Shown: positions 43,865-52,999 of the stretch, one piece after another
How the letters are laid out: every line of letters begins with the position of its first letter
Numbering within the stretch: position 1 is the stretch's first letter
Assembly: GCA_039805905.1 (NCBI GenBank)
Contig: JBDIVM010000002.1
Coordinates: 806,001-870,000, forward strand
Source: Thermohalobaculum sp039805905
GTDB taxonomy: Bacteria; Pseudomonadota; Alphaproteobacteria; Rhodobacterales; Rhodobacteraceae
DNA length: 64,000 bases
Direction of reading: 5' to 3'
Notes under the pieces: model-generated
Seen by the model: the letters and a program-made list of their open reading frames with translations, nothing else
Databases searched by the model: none
What the model was told of the DNA's origin: nothing
Made by a program: the position numbers and the translations under genes

Positions 43865-45853
43865 ATGAGTGATACGGTGAAGGTGGTGTTCATGCCCTCC
43901 GGGCGCCGGGGGGTCTTTCCGGCCGGGACCTCGGTTCTCGAGGCCAGCAGGGCGCTTGGCGTGGATCTCGACACGGTCTGCGGCGGGCGCGCCGTCTGCG
44001 GGCGCTGCCAGATCACGCCCTCGCATGGTGAGTTCGCGAAGCTCCAGATCAACTCGTTGCCCGGAAATCTCTCCGAGTTTGGCCCGACCGAGGCGAAGTA
44101 CAAGCGGATCAAGGGACTGAGGGACGGCAGGCGGCTCGGCTGCCAGTCCCGCCTTCTCGGCGACATGGTGATCGACGTTCCCGAGGAGAGCCAGATCCAC
44201 CGCCAGATCGTGCGCAAGCGGGCCGACGAGATTCGCAACCTGGAAATCGACCCGGTCGTCTCGCTGCATTACGTCGAGCTGCCCCGCCCGAGCATGGCGG
44301 ACCAGCGCTCGGACCTCGAGCGGATCTCGACGCAGCTCGCCGCGGAATGGAGCCTGAGGGACCTGCACTGGGACCTCGCATGCCTTGCGGCGCTGTCTCC
44401 CGCCCTGCGCGCGGGCGAGGTCTATGGCGGCGAGTTCAGGGCCACCGTCGCGGTCCGCGGCGGTGTCGATGTCGTCGCGATCTGGCCCGGGTTCAAGGAC
44501 CGGATTTTCGGCATTGCGGTCGACGTGGGGACCACGACCATTGCCGGGCATCTCTGCGCGCTCGACACCGGCGAGGTGCTTGCCAGCTCGGGCATGATGA
44601 ACCCGCAGATCAGGTTCGGCGAGGACCTGATGAGCCGCATCTCCTACCTGCAGCAGAACGAAGGCGCTGCGCCCGAGCTGACGGCCGCCGTCCGCAGCGC
44701 GATTGCCGATCTGGTGCGGGCGCTCTGTAGCGAGAGCACAGTTGCGCCCGGCGATGTGGTCGAGATGACCATCGTCGGTAACCCCACCATGCATCACCTC
44801 GTCCTCGGCCTCGATCCGACCCAGCTCGGCATGGAGCCGTTCCCGCTTGTGCTGGACCGGGGCCTCAGCGTCCGCGCCCGCGACCTCGGCCTGCCGGTCA
44901 GCCCCGGCGGCCAGGTCTGGTTTCTGCCCTGCATCGCCGGCCATGTCGGTGCCGATACCGCCGGCGTGATCCTGAGCCAGGCTCCGCACAGCGGCGACGA
45001 GATGACCCTGGTGATCGATGTCGGCACCAATGCCGAGATCGTGCTCGGCCACAGGAACCGGCTGATCGCCTGCTCGTCGCCGACCGGCCCTGCCTTCGAG
45101 GGTGCGCAGATCACCTGCGGCCAGCGCGCCGCGCCGGGAGCCATCGAGCGGATCCGGATTGACCGTGCAACCCTGAAGCCTCGCTTCAAGGTCATCGGCT
45201 CGGATCTGTGGTCCGACGAGCCCGGATTTGCCGAGGCGATCGCGGGCACAGGCGTCACCGGCATCTGCGGCTCCGGCATCATCGAGGCAGTGGGCGAACT
45301 GTTCCTCGCTGGCATCATCGACGCCTCCGGGCGGATGCAGGCGCGGTCGCTCCCGGTGGCCGGGCACCCGAACTTCCGGGCAAAGGGCCGGAACTTCGAA
45401 TACATCCTGCACACCGACGGCGACCGCGAGGTCTATGTCGCGCCCGGTGACATCCGCGCGGTGCAACTCGCGAAATCCGCCTGCTACTCGGGCACCCGCC
45501 TGCTGATGGACCGGATGGGAACCGATCATGTCGACCGCATCTATCTTGCCGGTGCCTTCGGCTCCTACATCGACGTGGCCTACGCCATGGCGATCGGGCT
45601 GATCCCCGACTGTGATCTCAGCCGGGTCGCGTCGGCCGGAAATGCCGCCGGCACCGGCGCGCGCATCGCTCTGCTCTCGGCCAGGGCGCGGCAGGAGATC
45701 GACCGCATCTGCCGGCAGGTCGAGAAGGTCGAGACCGCGATTGCCCAGGATTTCCAGACGTACTTCGTCGCCGCAATGAGCCTGCCACATGCCACAGACC
45801 CGTTCCCGAGGCTGAATGAGTGGCTGGCAGGGAAGGGACGGCAGCGCCGATGA
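43865..45853 (+). CDS. RACo-type corrinoid activator 1 (ferredoxin plus ASKHA ATPase)
   Basis: A 662-aa protein. The N-terminal [2Fe-2S] domain has C39, C45, C48 and C93 (VCGGRAVCGRC...LGCQSR). A linker follows, then an ASKHA actin-like ATPase with FGIAVDVGTTTIAGHL, VIDVGTNAEIVLG, GICGSGIIEAVGELF and LAGAFGSYID. RACo/RamA-like proteins use ATP to reduce Co(II) to Co(I) so an inactivated corrinoid protein can accept methyl again. It sits downstream of corrinoid protein 1. It overlaps the CDGSH gene (ATGA). Confidence 0.9.
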   Translation: MSDTVKVVFMPSGRRGVFPAGTSVLEASRALGVDLDTVCGGRAVCGRCQITPSHGEFAKLQINSLPGNLSEFGPTEAKYKRIKGLRDGRRLGCQSRLLGDMVIDVPEESQIHRQIVRKRADEIRNLEIDPVVSLHYVELPRPSMADQRSDLERISTQLAAEWSLRDLHWDLACLAALSPALRAGEVYGGEFRATVAVRGGVDVVAIWPGFKDRIFGIAVDVGTTTIAGHLCALDTGEVLASSGMMNPQIRFGEDLMSRISYLQQNEGAAPELTAAVRSAIADLVRALCSESTVAPGDVVEMTIVGNPTMHHLVLGLDPTQLGMEPFPLVLDRGLSVRARDLGLPVSPGGQVWFLPCIAGHVGADTAGVILSQAPHSGDEMTLVIDVGTNAEIVLGHRNRLIACSSPTGPAFEGAQITCGQRAAPGAIERIRIDRATLKPRFKVIGSDLWSDEPGFAEAIAGTGVTGICGSGIIEAVGELFLAGIIDASGRMQARSLPVAGHPNFRAKGRNFEYILHTDGDREVYVAPGDIRAVQLAKSACYSGTRLLMDRMGTDHVDRIYLAGAFGSYIDVAYAMAIGLIPDCDLSRVASAGNAAGTGARIALLSARARQEIDRICRQVEKVETAIAQDFQTYFVAAMSLPHATDPFPRLNEWLAGKGRQRR

Positions 45854-46152
45854 CACGACGCCGGTCGCTCCCCACGGCCACGGAAGGCAGCCCGGCCATG
45901 CCGCAGCGCGGGCCCTATGTCGTCGAAGTCGAGGCTGGCCGCACCTATCGCTGGTGCAGCTGCGGCCTGTCGGCAACCCAGCCGTGGTGCGACGACAGCC
46001 ACGCTGGCACCGGCTTCGAGCCGATCACGTTCGAGGCGGCCATCTCCGGCGAGTTCTACATGTGCGGCTGCAAGCGGTCGGAGAACAAGCCCTACTGCTT
46101 CGGCACCTGTCGCGGCCACGTCGCGAACGACCCGAAATGGAGCCTGTTCTAG
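45850..46152 (+). CDS. CDGSH-type iron-sulfur protein
   Basis: A 100-aa protein with two CDGSH-like motifs: WCSCGLSATQPWCDDSH and CGCKRSENKPYCFGTCRGH, the first matching C-x-C-x(n)-P-x-C-D-x-x-H. Each can hold a redox-active [2Fe-2S] cluster with a His ligand. The ATG overlaps the activator stop (ATGA), so it is probably made together with the RACo-type protein. It may donate electrons or clusters. Confidence 0.88.
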   Translation: MTRRRSLPTATEGSPAMPQRGPYVVEVEAGRTYRWCSCGLSATQPWCDDSHAGTGFEPITFEAAISGEFYMCGCKRSENKPYCFGTCRGHVANDPKWSLF

Positions 46153-46496
46153 CCGTGGCCGGCGGGGCCGAAATCTGGCGCGTGCGTGTCCGCCGCAACG
46201 TGGTCGCCAGCATCTCGCGGATCGAGTTTGCCGAACCGCGGCCGGCCGGCGACGATCCGCTGACCGCATCGACGAAGCTTGCGGGCAACAACCAGCGCAA
46301 TGGCTGCCTCGACGGCGACTACGACTTCGGGTCGTGCGAGAATGCACGGCACTTCGCCGCCCTGTGCGCCGGCTATCTCAAGAACCTCTGCGAGCGGACG
46401 ATCGAGGCCCTCGCCGATACGCCGCAGGGCGCCCTGCCCCGCTGGGACAACCCCTTCGTGCCAACGCCCGACGGCGACGACACCGGCGCCGGATAA
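46137..46496 (+). CDS. Hypothetical protein, 119 aa, downstream of CDGSH gene
   Basis: I do not recognise this protein. It reads EIWRVRVRRNVVASISRIEF, then STKLAGNNQRNGCLDGDYDFGSC and HFAALCAGYLKNLCERTIEAL, with three Cys that could bind metal. The ATG at 46137 overlaps the CDGSH gene by 16 bp; GTG 46155 is an alternative. Its conserved-looking GCLDGDYDFGSCENA segment argues for a real gene in the module A transcript. Confidence 0.55.
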   Translation: MEPVLAVAGGAEIWRVRVRRNVVASISRIEFAEPRPAGDDPLTASTKLAGNNQRNGCLDGDYDFGSCENARHFAALCAGYLKNLCERTIEALADTPQGALPRWDNPFVPTPDGDDTGAG

Positions 46497-46526
46497 CAGG
46501 CCGTGCGGCCGCGGCCGCGCGGGGCT

Positions 46527-46769
46527 TCAGCCGGCCCGCAGGATCCGCGACCGGTCGACGGTTTCGGAATGGCCGCAGGCGTCGCAGGCGACGATCGCCC
46601 CGACAATCCCGGTCGGCCCGATATCGCCGCCGACCCGGGAAGCGTCGGTGCCGTATCTTTCCCAGATCTTCACGACGACATCCGTGTTGCCGCACTTCCG
46701 GCAGGTGGTGCCGGCTCCGTAAATTCCGATGAATTTCGCCCGTTCCTCGGCCGTCAGATCCCGACTCAT
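46527..46769 (-). CDS. Small zinc-ribbon protein
   Basis: An 80-aa protein with two CxxC knuckles (TTCRKCGNTDV and VACDACGHSE), enough to form a zinc ribbon. GGAGGAGATC precedes ATG 46769. It is the last gene of module B. Function unknown; small zinc ribbons often serve as subunit or nucleic-acid adaptors. Confidence 0.75.
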   Translation of the reverse strand: MSRDLTAEERAKFIGIYGAGTTCRKCGNTDVVVKIWERYGTDASRVGGDIGPTGIVGAIVACDACGHSETVDRSRILRAG

Positions 46770-46793
46770 GATCTCCTCCCTGTGTCCGACATC

Positions 46794-47462
46794 CTAGATC
46801 AGCGCGCGCATGTCCTGCTGCCGTTGCGCGATATAGTTCCGCACGGCGGCTTGCGCACCGTCCGGGTCCTGCGCCGCCACTGCATCGGCCACGGCCAGCG
46901 CCATGTCCGAATGCGCCCGTGCCAAGCCATGCCAATCGCCACGCATCTTCGAGATGTAGAACCAGAGCCGGAGATGCAGGTTGAATATTCGCGGGATCGT
47001 CTCGGCGATATAGCCGTTCCGGCAGGCGGACCCGAGCGCCGAGTAGAACTCGCGATCGGCCGCTACGTAGGCATCCACGTCATCGCCGGCCGCGCGTTCG
47101 ACAAGCTGTCGCGCCACCTCGACCAGGTTCTGTGCCTCCTCCGGCATTCGCCGGGCCGCCGCCAGACGGGCAGCCTCGCCGTCGACGAGGCTCCGGAACT
47201 CGTAGATGTCGCGGGTGCTGACGGCGCTGATCTCAGAGACCACCATGCCGCGATGCGGGTAGTGGACCACCAGCCCCTCGCCGGCCAGCCGCTGCAGCGC
47301 CTCGCGCAGCGGCGTCCTGCCGAGACCGAGCTTCGCCATCAGTTCGCGGTCATGCAGGATCGCGCCGGGCGGGAGTTCCAGCCGGATGATCCGGTCCGCC
47401 AGCAGCCAGTAGGCCTGTTCGGCCTGCGAGCGCGCTGAGGTTGCGTCGCTGAGCGCCAGCAT
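46794..47462 (-). CDS. GntR-family regulator (FCD domain) of module B
   Basis: A 222-aa regulator: winged helix AEQAYWLLADRIIRLELPPGAILHDRELMAKLGLGRTPLREALQRLAGEGLV, then an FCD helix bundle (STRDIYEFRSLVDGEAARLAA, DREFYSALGSACRNGYI, AHSDMALAVADAVAAQD). It starts at ATG 47462, sharing one base with the GTPase stop. Likely feedback regulator of the methyltransferase genes. Confidence 0.87.
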   Translation of the reverse strand: MLALSDATSARSQAEQAYWLLADRIIRLELPPGAILHDRELMAKLGLGRTPLREALQRLAGEGLVVHYPHRGMVVSEISAVSTRDIYEFRSLVDGEAARLAAARRMPEEAQNLVEVARQLVERAAGDDVDAYVAADREFYSALGSACRNGYIAETIPRIFNLHLRLWFYISKMRGDWHGLARAHSDMALAVADAVAAQDPDGAQAAVRNYIAQRQQDMRALI

Positions 47463-48439
47463 CACGCGGCCCTGCCGGCGATTGAAGCCAAGAGCCGCGC
47501 CTCGAACCAGGCGCGGTCAAGCCCGTCGCCGATGAACACCAGATAGTGCCGGTCGCGCGGCCCGGACGGGGTGATCTCGACCGCGCCCATCGCGACCTGG
47601 ACGAGGTGGTCGACGCCACCGATCCGCACGAACCCCTTGGAGCGCCAGAGCCGCTCGGGCGCTTCGGCATAAAGGGCGGTCAGCGCATCCCGATCGATCT
47701 CGCCGGGAAGATCGACGACGAACGACTGCGCCGGGGCGTGCCGCGCATCCGAGTGGTCGTGACCGTGGCCGTGATGGTGTTCATGCCCGTGCCCACCTTC
47801 CGGGCCGCTGCCGTGGCCGGTGCTCCAGCGCTCCAGCGCAGCGCTTGCCGGCCCGTCCAGCACCTCGTCCAGGTCCACGTCGCAGCGCTCCGCATACCGG
47901 ATGACCGCGTCCGGGTTGAGCGCCTCGACCTCATGGCGCACGCTGTCCATCTGTGTCGCATCCGCCATGTCGAGCTTGTTGAGCACGACGTAATCCGACT
48001 TCTCGATCTGCGCTTCGTAGAACGGACCCAGCATGTCGCGGATCTTCAGGAACTTCGGCGTGTCCACCACCGTGACGACCGGTCCGAGATCGAATCGCTC
48101 CCGGAACCCGGGATCCGAGAACGAGGCCAGCATCTCCTCCGGCTCGGCCACACCGGTCGCCTCTATGACGATGTGGTCGACCGGCGCCCTGTCGGCGAGC
48201 TCCTTCACGGCGGCCAGCAGCGATCCCTTCAGCGTGCAGCAGAGGCAGCCGGACGAAAGCTGGATCAGATCGATGTCGTTGCCCTTCAGTATCTCGCCGT
48301 CGACGCCGACATCGCCGAACTCGTTGACGATCAGCGCGAGGCGCCGTTTCGGCCCGTATTCCTGCAGGATACGGGCGGCGAGCGTGGTCTTGCCGGAGCC
48401 AAGAAAGCCGAACAGCAGATCGACCCGCGTCCGGCTCAT
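47462..48439 (-). CDS. CobW/G3E-type GTPase with His-rich loop
   Basis: A 325-aa G3E GTPase: P-loop GFLGSGKTTLAA, CxCC metal site C65-L-C67-C68 (SSGCLCCTL), ATGVAEPEEM, and NKLDMAD for guanine. A His-rich loop (GGHGHEHHHGHGHDH) precedes the C-terminal CobW domain. Such proteins deliver metals or help load cofactors such as zinc, nickel or cobalamin. Between activator 2 and the regulator, it may load cobalt, zinc or B12 onto methyltransferase partners; that is inference. Start overlaps the activator 2 stop (ATGA). Confidence 0.87.
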   Translation of the reverse strand: MSRTRVDLLFGFLGSGKTTLAARILQEYGPKRRLALIVNEFGDVGVDGEILKGNDIDLIQLSSGCLCCTLKGSLLAAVKELADRAPVDHIVIEATGVAEPEEMLASFSDPGFRERFDLGPVVTVVDTPKFLKIRDMLGPFYEAQIEKSDYVVLNKLDMADATQMDSVRHEVEALNPDAVIRYAERCDVDLDEVLDGPASAALERWSTGHGSGPEGGHGHEHHHGHGHDHSDARHAPAQSFVVDLPGEIDRDALTALYAEAPERLWRSKGFVRIGGVDHLVQVAMGAVEITPSGPRDRHYLVFIGDGLDRAWFEARLLASIAGRAA

Positions 48440-50331
48440 ATCGCCACCGCCCGATCTTCTGCGGTCGCCTGCGGCAGTCCCGGCGCGCCGAAGCTCATGC
48501 CCTCGATGAACAGATCCTGGAAATCCGGGCGTGCCGCCAGCGCGACATGCTCGATCCGCCCGACCAGATCGGCGGCGCGGGCGAGCTCGGTTTCGGAAAG
48601 TGTCGCCATCTGTGCGCCCATCAGCGCGGCGTTGCCGGCGTAGGTGATGCGCTCGACGGGCATCTCCGGCAGCAGCCGGATCCGGACGGCGCTCGCGGTA
48701 TCGACATAGTTGCCGAAACCGCCGCAGAGCAGCAGCTCCGTCACGTCTTCCGGCTCGACCTGCATTTCCTTCATCAGCATTGCGACGCCAGAGTAGATCG
48801 CCGATTTTGCCAGCTGCAACTGCCTTATGTCGCCCTGAGTCAGGGTGATGTCCTCGCCCTTGCCGCCATCCGTGCCCCAGACCAGCACAAACTCCTGACC
48901 CTGTGGCCCACGCACGATGCGACGCGCGATAGCGGGCGGCATGTCCGGCCGCTCCCGTATCGCGCCGGAAGCGTTGATGATGCCGGCATCCGACATCCTG
49001 GCACAGGCCTCGATCAGCCCCGACCCGCAGATGCCGACCGCAGCCTCGCCGCCAATGACGCGGCAAGTCACGTCACCGCCGATGGTGACCCGCTCGATGG
49101 CGCCCAGTGCGCCGCGCATGCCATGCCGGATCTGGGCGCCCTCGAAGGCCGGGCCCGCCGGAGCCGAACAGGCGATCAGCCGCTCGCGCGAACCCAGCAC
49201 CATTTCGCCATTGGTGCCGATGTCGACCAGCCCGCGGATCTCGACGCTGTTGTAGATGCCGGTTGCCAGCACGCAGGCGAGCGCATCTGCGCCAACGAAC
49301 CCCGCAAGGATCGGCAAGGTGCAGACATGGGCTCGCGGCGCGGCCTTCAGCGGCAGATCGGCGGCAGGTATGGTCTGCGAATCACGGATCACCGGCGCAT
49401 AGGGAGCGAGGCCCAGATAGCTGACGTCGATCCCGAGCAGTATGTGATGCATGCAGGTGTTGCCGACGACCACGATCTTGTAGATATGCGCGGCGGAGAT
49501 ACCGGCCTTGGCCACCGCCTGGCTCACCAGCTCGTTCAGCGCGTTCAGCACCTTGCCGCGGAGCTGTGCGAGGTTCTTCGGGTTGAACTGGGCATAGGCG
49601 ATCCGCGACATCAGGTCGGCCCCGAATGGCGCCTGCGGGTTGACAATGCCGACGGCGGCGAGTTCCTCGCCGGTCGTCAGATCGAGCAGGGACCCGACGA
49701 TCGAGGTCGTTCCGATGTCGAAGGCGATGCCGTAGCACTCTCCGGTTGTATCGCCGGGCTCAAGATCGACCAGCCTGCCCCGGAACAGCGTCGCGGTGAG
49801 TGCGCCCTTCTGGTCGCGCAGGATCGCCGGAAGGCCCCGCAGGAGATCAAGCGGGACCTCGCGACCGGTCAGGTTGCCGCCGAGGGCAGCGATCACCTCC
49901 TCGATGTCGCTGGTCTGGTGGTGCTCCGAGCGTGGCGCTGTCACCCGGACGGCAATCTTCCGGACTCCCGAGTCCAGCGCCATTGCGGTGGTCTGCGCGC
50001 TGCCGCCCAGAAGCTGGTGGCCCGCCTCGGACTTCGGCGGCATCGGGCGGATCACCGTTTCGTCGACGAGCCGTGTCTGGCAGGCAAGGCGGAAGCGCTC
50101 GCGCACCTCCTCGTGGCCAAGCTGCACAGTGTCCGCGACCGAGGGCGGCGGCAGCGTTCCCTCGACCACCTTGCAGCGGCAGCTGCGGCAGCGGCCACGC
50201 TTGCCACAGGTCGCCGTGATCTCGGCGCCCGCCCGGTGCGCCGCTTCGAGCATGGTCTCGCCGCGGCGTGCCCGAACGGTGCGAACCGCGCCGTCCTGGT
50301 CAATTATCCGAAGCTCGATCGTCTCGTCCAT
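48436..50331 (-). CDS. RACo-type corrinoid activator 2 (ferredoxin plus ASKHA ATPase)
   Basis: A 631-aa paralogue of activator 1. [2Fe-2S] ligands are C42, C48, C51 and C84 (TCGKRGRCRSC...LACQTR). The ATPase part has YGIAFDIGTTSIVGSLL, GLVDIGTNGEMVLG, GICGSGLIEACARM and LLCGGFGNYVDTA. It would reactivate oxidised corrinoid protein 2, whose gene lies just upstream. The visible ribosome site is weak; coupling to the upstream gene 10 bp away is possible. Confidence 0.9.
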   Translation of the reverse strand: MDETIELRIIDQDGAVRTVRARRGETMLEAAHRAGAEITATCGKRGRCRSCRCKVVEGTLPPPSVADTVQLGHEEVRERFRLACQTRLVDETVIRPMPPKSEAGHQLLGGSAQTTAMALDSGVRKIAVRVTAPRSEHHQTSDIEEVIAALGGNLTGREVPLDLLRGLPAILRDQKGALTATLFRGRLVDLEPGDTTGECYGIAFDIGTTSIVGSLLDLTTGEELAAVGIVNPQAPFGADLMSRIAYAQFNPKNLAQLRGKVLNALNELVSQAVAKAGISAAHIYKIVVVGNTCMHHILLGIDVSYLGLAPYAPVIRDSQTIPAADLPLKAAPRAHVCTLPILAGFVGADALACVLATGIYNSVEIRGLVDIGTNGEMVLGSRERLIACSAPAGPAFEGAQIRHGMRGALGAIERVTIGGDVTCRVIGGEAAVGICGSGLIEACARMSDAGIINASGAIRERPDMPPAIARRIVRGPQGQEFVLVWGTDGGKGEDITLTQGDIRQLQLAKSAIYSGVAMLMKEMQVEPEDVTELLLCGGFGNYVDTASAVRIRLLPEMPVERITYAGNAALMGAQMATLSETELARAADLVGRIEHVALAARPDFQDLFIEGMSFGAPGLPQATAEDRAVAI

Positions 50332-50341
50332 ATTGCGCGCA

Positions 50342-51049
50342 TCAGGCCCAGGCGGCGCGTTTCTCGGCGACCAATTTTCGAGCGAGCTTGACCGCCTCCA
50401 TGGCATCCTTGCCCCAGCCATCGGCACCGCACTCGCTTGCCCATTCCTGGGTCGTCGGCGCCCCGCCGATCAGGATATGGACCTTCTCGCGGTGACCGGC
50501 CTTGCGGAACTCCTCGATCGTGACCTTCTGATAGTAGACGGTCGTCGACAGCAGCGCCGAGAAGCCCACCAGATCGGCCTTCTCGGCGGCCGCGGTCTCG
50601 ATGAACCTGTCCGGGTGGACGTCGGTTCCGAGATTGATCACCCTGAAGCCGGCATTCTCCAGCATGATGGTCACGATCGACTGGCCGATGTCGTGCATGT
50701 CGCCCAGAACGGTTCCCATCACGAAGGTGCCGAGCGGTTTCTCGGCCTTGGCCGCAAGCAGCGGCCGGATCAGAGCGAGCCCGGCCTTCATCGCCCGTGC
50801 CGTGATCAGCATCTCCGGGATGAAGATGATCTGCTCCGAGAAACGGTCGCCCTGCAGGTTGAACCCGGGAAACAGGCCGTCATCGAGAATCACACGCGGG
50901 TCGATGCCGCTGTCGATGGCCTGCTGCACGCGCGCGTGCGTATATTTCTGGTCGCCCTCCTCGACCGCTGTCCACAGCGACTGCCATTCCCAGCCAGCAG
51001 GTGCGCGGCTCTCCCAACCCTCCGGGATCTGAAGTTCTGGTTCGCTCAT
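50342..51049 (-). CDS. Corrinoid protein 2 (MtbC/MetH-type B12-binding)
   Basis: A 235-aa protein: cap domain (SLWTAVEEGDQKYTHARVQQAIDSGIDPRVILDDGL, IPEMLITARAMKAGLALI), then the B12 domain with D117-x-H119-x-x-G122 (GDMHDIGQS), FSALLSTTV and IGGAPTT. The 25-residue head is shorter than in corrinoid protein 1. AGGAGGTGCAG precedes ATG 51049. Partner of UroD methyltransferase 2. Confidence 0.92.
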   Translation of the reverse strand: MSEPELQIPEGWESRAPAGWEWQSLWTAVEEGDQKYTHARVQQAIDSGIDPRVILDDGLFPGFNLQGDRFSEQIIFIPEMLITARAMKAGLALIRPLLAAKAEKPLGTFVMGTVLGDMHDIGQSIVTIMLENAGFRVINLGTDVHPDRFIETAAAEKADLVGFSALLSTTVYYQKVTIEEFRKAGHREKVHILIGGAPTTQEWASECGADGWGKDAMEAVKLARKLVAEKRAAWA

Positions 51050-51059
51050 CTGCACCTCC

Positions 51060-52229
51060 TCAATCCAGCGGGTAGCGGCCATAGATCCCGAAGTCGCGCT
51101 GCGCTTCGAGCAGGGTGTAGATGTTCTGGATCGGTACGTCGGCCAGGATGTAGTGCGATGGCGAGAAGATGTAGCCCCCGCCAACGGCCAGGTTCTTCAT
51201 GGTGTTCAGCACCCCCTGGCGCACGTCCTCGACCTGGCCGCGGGGCAACAGGTTCTGCACATCGAAGCCGCCGATCAGTGCAAGGTCCGCCCCGTATTTC
51301 TTCTTCAGCCCGACCTGGTCCTTGTTACCGCCCGTCGGCTGCATCAGCCCGCTGAGATTGACCCCGAGGTCCACCTGGTCGCCGAGGATCGGCGAATAGT
51401 CGCCGCAGGAATGCAGCTTGATGAACAGCTCGCTGTTCGCCTTGCGGAACTCCTTGAACATATGGTCGAATCGGGGCTTCGCCAGCTCGCGCCAGACCTT
51501 TGGCGAGATCATCATCGCCTGCTGCGCACCCACGTCGTCGCCGACCCGGATCATATCGACGCCGAGCGCGATCACATTCTTGCCGAGCTCCGTATAGTAC
51601 TCGGTGAGCCCGTCGAGCACGCCGGCAATCAGTTCGGGTTCATCGAACATCTTCAGGAAGAAATCCTGCGTGCCGACGATGTGGGCATAGGCGGCCTCGA
51701 TCAGCGTCGAGGAAAGGTCGACGATGATGAAATAATCGTCCTGATACTCCTCGCAAAGCGTCTTGATCGGCGCGAGCATCTCCGGGTCCGCAGGATCGGG
51801 CCACTTGTAGTTCTTGAGAGCCTCCATCGACCGGATCGGATGGAATTTCGGGAAGTTCTCCGGCACCACCTTGGCAGGCCCCCAGAACTCCTGGGTTTTC
51901 ATGAACTCCTTCTCTTCCTCGGGACTCCTGCCCTCCAGCCCCGACTTGCCGTAGCCCACGCCGAAATGGTTGTACCAGGTCTCGCCGATCTCTATGTGCC
52001 GGTGCGAGAAGTCGGCGTTGATGCCGATCTGGTAGATGATCGCGTCGTTGCCCAGCCTGAGCTCGAGCTCGGGGTTGTGCTTGCGCCCGGTGGCGGCATT
52101 CTTGATGCCGTATATCCTGGCCAGCTTCGCCTTGGCCTCGGCCTTCATCCGGTAGAGCACAGGAACCCGGTCCACCGGCTCATGCCGGAGGACCCTGATG
52201 AAGCGCTCCCGGGGCGATAGTTCCTTCAT
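51060..52229 (-). CDS. UroD-family corrinoid methyltransferase 2
   Basis: A 389-aa UroD-superfamily protein starting LSPRERFIRVLRHEPVDRVPV. His273/Cys275 in IKLHSCGDYSP match the zinc-type HxC pair; the C-terminal GGGYIFSPSHYILADVP has His359 where MtaA-like enzymes carry a Cys. It is quite different from methyltransferase 1 outside the core, so the two may act on different methyl donors or as first and second transferase. GGAGGAATCACGC precedes ATG. A palindromic operator lies about 25 bp upstream. Confidence 0.86.
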   Translation of the reverse strand: MKELSPRERFIRVLRHEPVDRVPVLYRMKAEAKAKLARIYGIKNAATGRKHNPELELRLGNDAIIYQIGINADFSHRHIEIGETWYNHFGVGYGKSGLEGRSPEEEKEFMKTQEFWGPAKVVPENFPKFHPIRSMEALKNYKWPDPADPEMLAPIKTLCEEYQDDYFIIVDLSSTLIEAAYAHIVGTQDFFLKMFDEPELIAGVLDGLTEYYTELGKNVIALGVDMIRVGDDVGAQQAMMISPKVWRELAKPRFDHMFKEFRKANSELFIKLHSCGDYSPILGDQVDLGVNLSGLMQPTGGNKDQVGLKKKYGADLALIGGFDVQNLLPRGQVEDVRQGVLNTMKNLAVGGGYIFSPSHYILADVPIQNIYTLLEAQRDFGIYGRYPLD

Positions 52230-52250
52230 GCGTGATTCCTCCGGCGTGAT

Positions 52251-52269
52251 AATATATTCTAGATATATC
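52251..52269. promoter_or_regulatory. Operator candidate upstream of UroD methyltransferase 2
   Basis: AATATATTCTAGATATATC is a strongly AT-rich, nearly palindromic block in an otherwise GC-rich region, 22 bp before the ATG at 52229. It includes the perfect palindrome AGATATATCT (52261-52270). Sixteen of 19 positions match the block at 53334-53352. It could be a regulator site overlapping the promoter. Confidence 0.6.
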
Positions 52270-52312
52270 TATCCTTGGCCTCGTCAAAGCGCAAGGCGGA
52301 ATCGCAGCGGCG

Positions 52313-52984
52313 TCACGCACCGCCCTGCGCGGCAAGCAGCCCGAAAACACCCGAACGCGACATTTTGGGCTTCATGGCGCAGCTCTCCATCAGGAGGACC
52401 GGCAAGGGCTCTTCGCCGAACATCCGGAACAGCTCGCGCTGCTGCCACAAGTCCCATCGCACCCGCCCTGCCCCATTCTGCGTCCGGTACTCGTAACCGG
52501 GGCCCATCCGCAGCGACAGGCGCCACCCAAGCGGGTCGAGCCGTTGCTTGATCTCGCGCGCGAACTGCCGGGTTGCAGCTTCGATGGTCAGCCAGCCCGC
52601 CGTCTCGAGGAACAGCGCGTCCAGCGGCTCGAACACATCCTCGACGAGGCTCATGACCGTCTCGTCCAGGGCGGGTCCGAGCGTCATGACGAAGGCGAGC
52701 AGATGCCGGCCGCCGGTGAGATGCTGTTCGAAGGCAGCGCATTCGAGCGTGCAGTCCCCGCTCAGCCGCAGGACGCCACGCTCGAGCGAAAGGATCTGCG
52801 CACTCACATATCGCGCGTCCGGAGCGGCCAGCCGGGCTGCCTCGCCGGATGCCTTGGCTGCCGCCTCCCGGATCTGCGGCCGAACCTTCTCCGGATCGCT
52901 GTAGCCATGCACCCGCAGGATGCGCACCGCATCGACCGCGGGGGGAGTGCACGACCAGGACCGGACGCTGCCGAAGGGCGTCAT
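52313..52984 (-). CDS. MetH-activation-domain-like protein
   Basis: A 223-aa protein related to the reactivation domain of B12-dependent methionine synthase. It carries FVMTLGPALDETVMSLVEDVFEPLDALFLETAG, the arginine-type RMGPGYEYR segment near the expected AdoMet site, and AMKPKMSRSGVFG for the MxPxxSxSG-type motif. There is no methionine synthase barrel here, so it probably serves the UroD-type system by re-methylating or guarding the corrinoid. A TTG precedes ATG 52984. Confidence 0.82.
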   Translation of the reverse strand: MTPFGSVRSWSCTPPAVDAVRILRVHGYSDPEKVRPQIREAAAKASGEAARLAAPDARYVSAQILSLERGVLRLSGDCTLECAAFEQHLTGGRHLLAFVMTLGPALDETVMSLVEDVFEPLDALFLETAGWLTIEAATRQFAREIKQRLDPLGWRLSLRMGPGYEYRTQNGAGRVRWDLWQQRELFRMFGEEPLPVLLMESCAMKPKMSRSGVFGLLAAQGGA

Positions 52985-52999
52985 CAACGCACCGGCACG

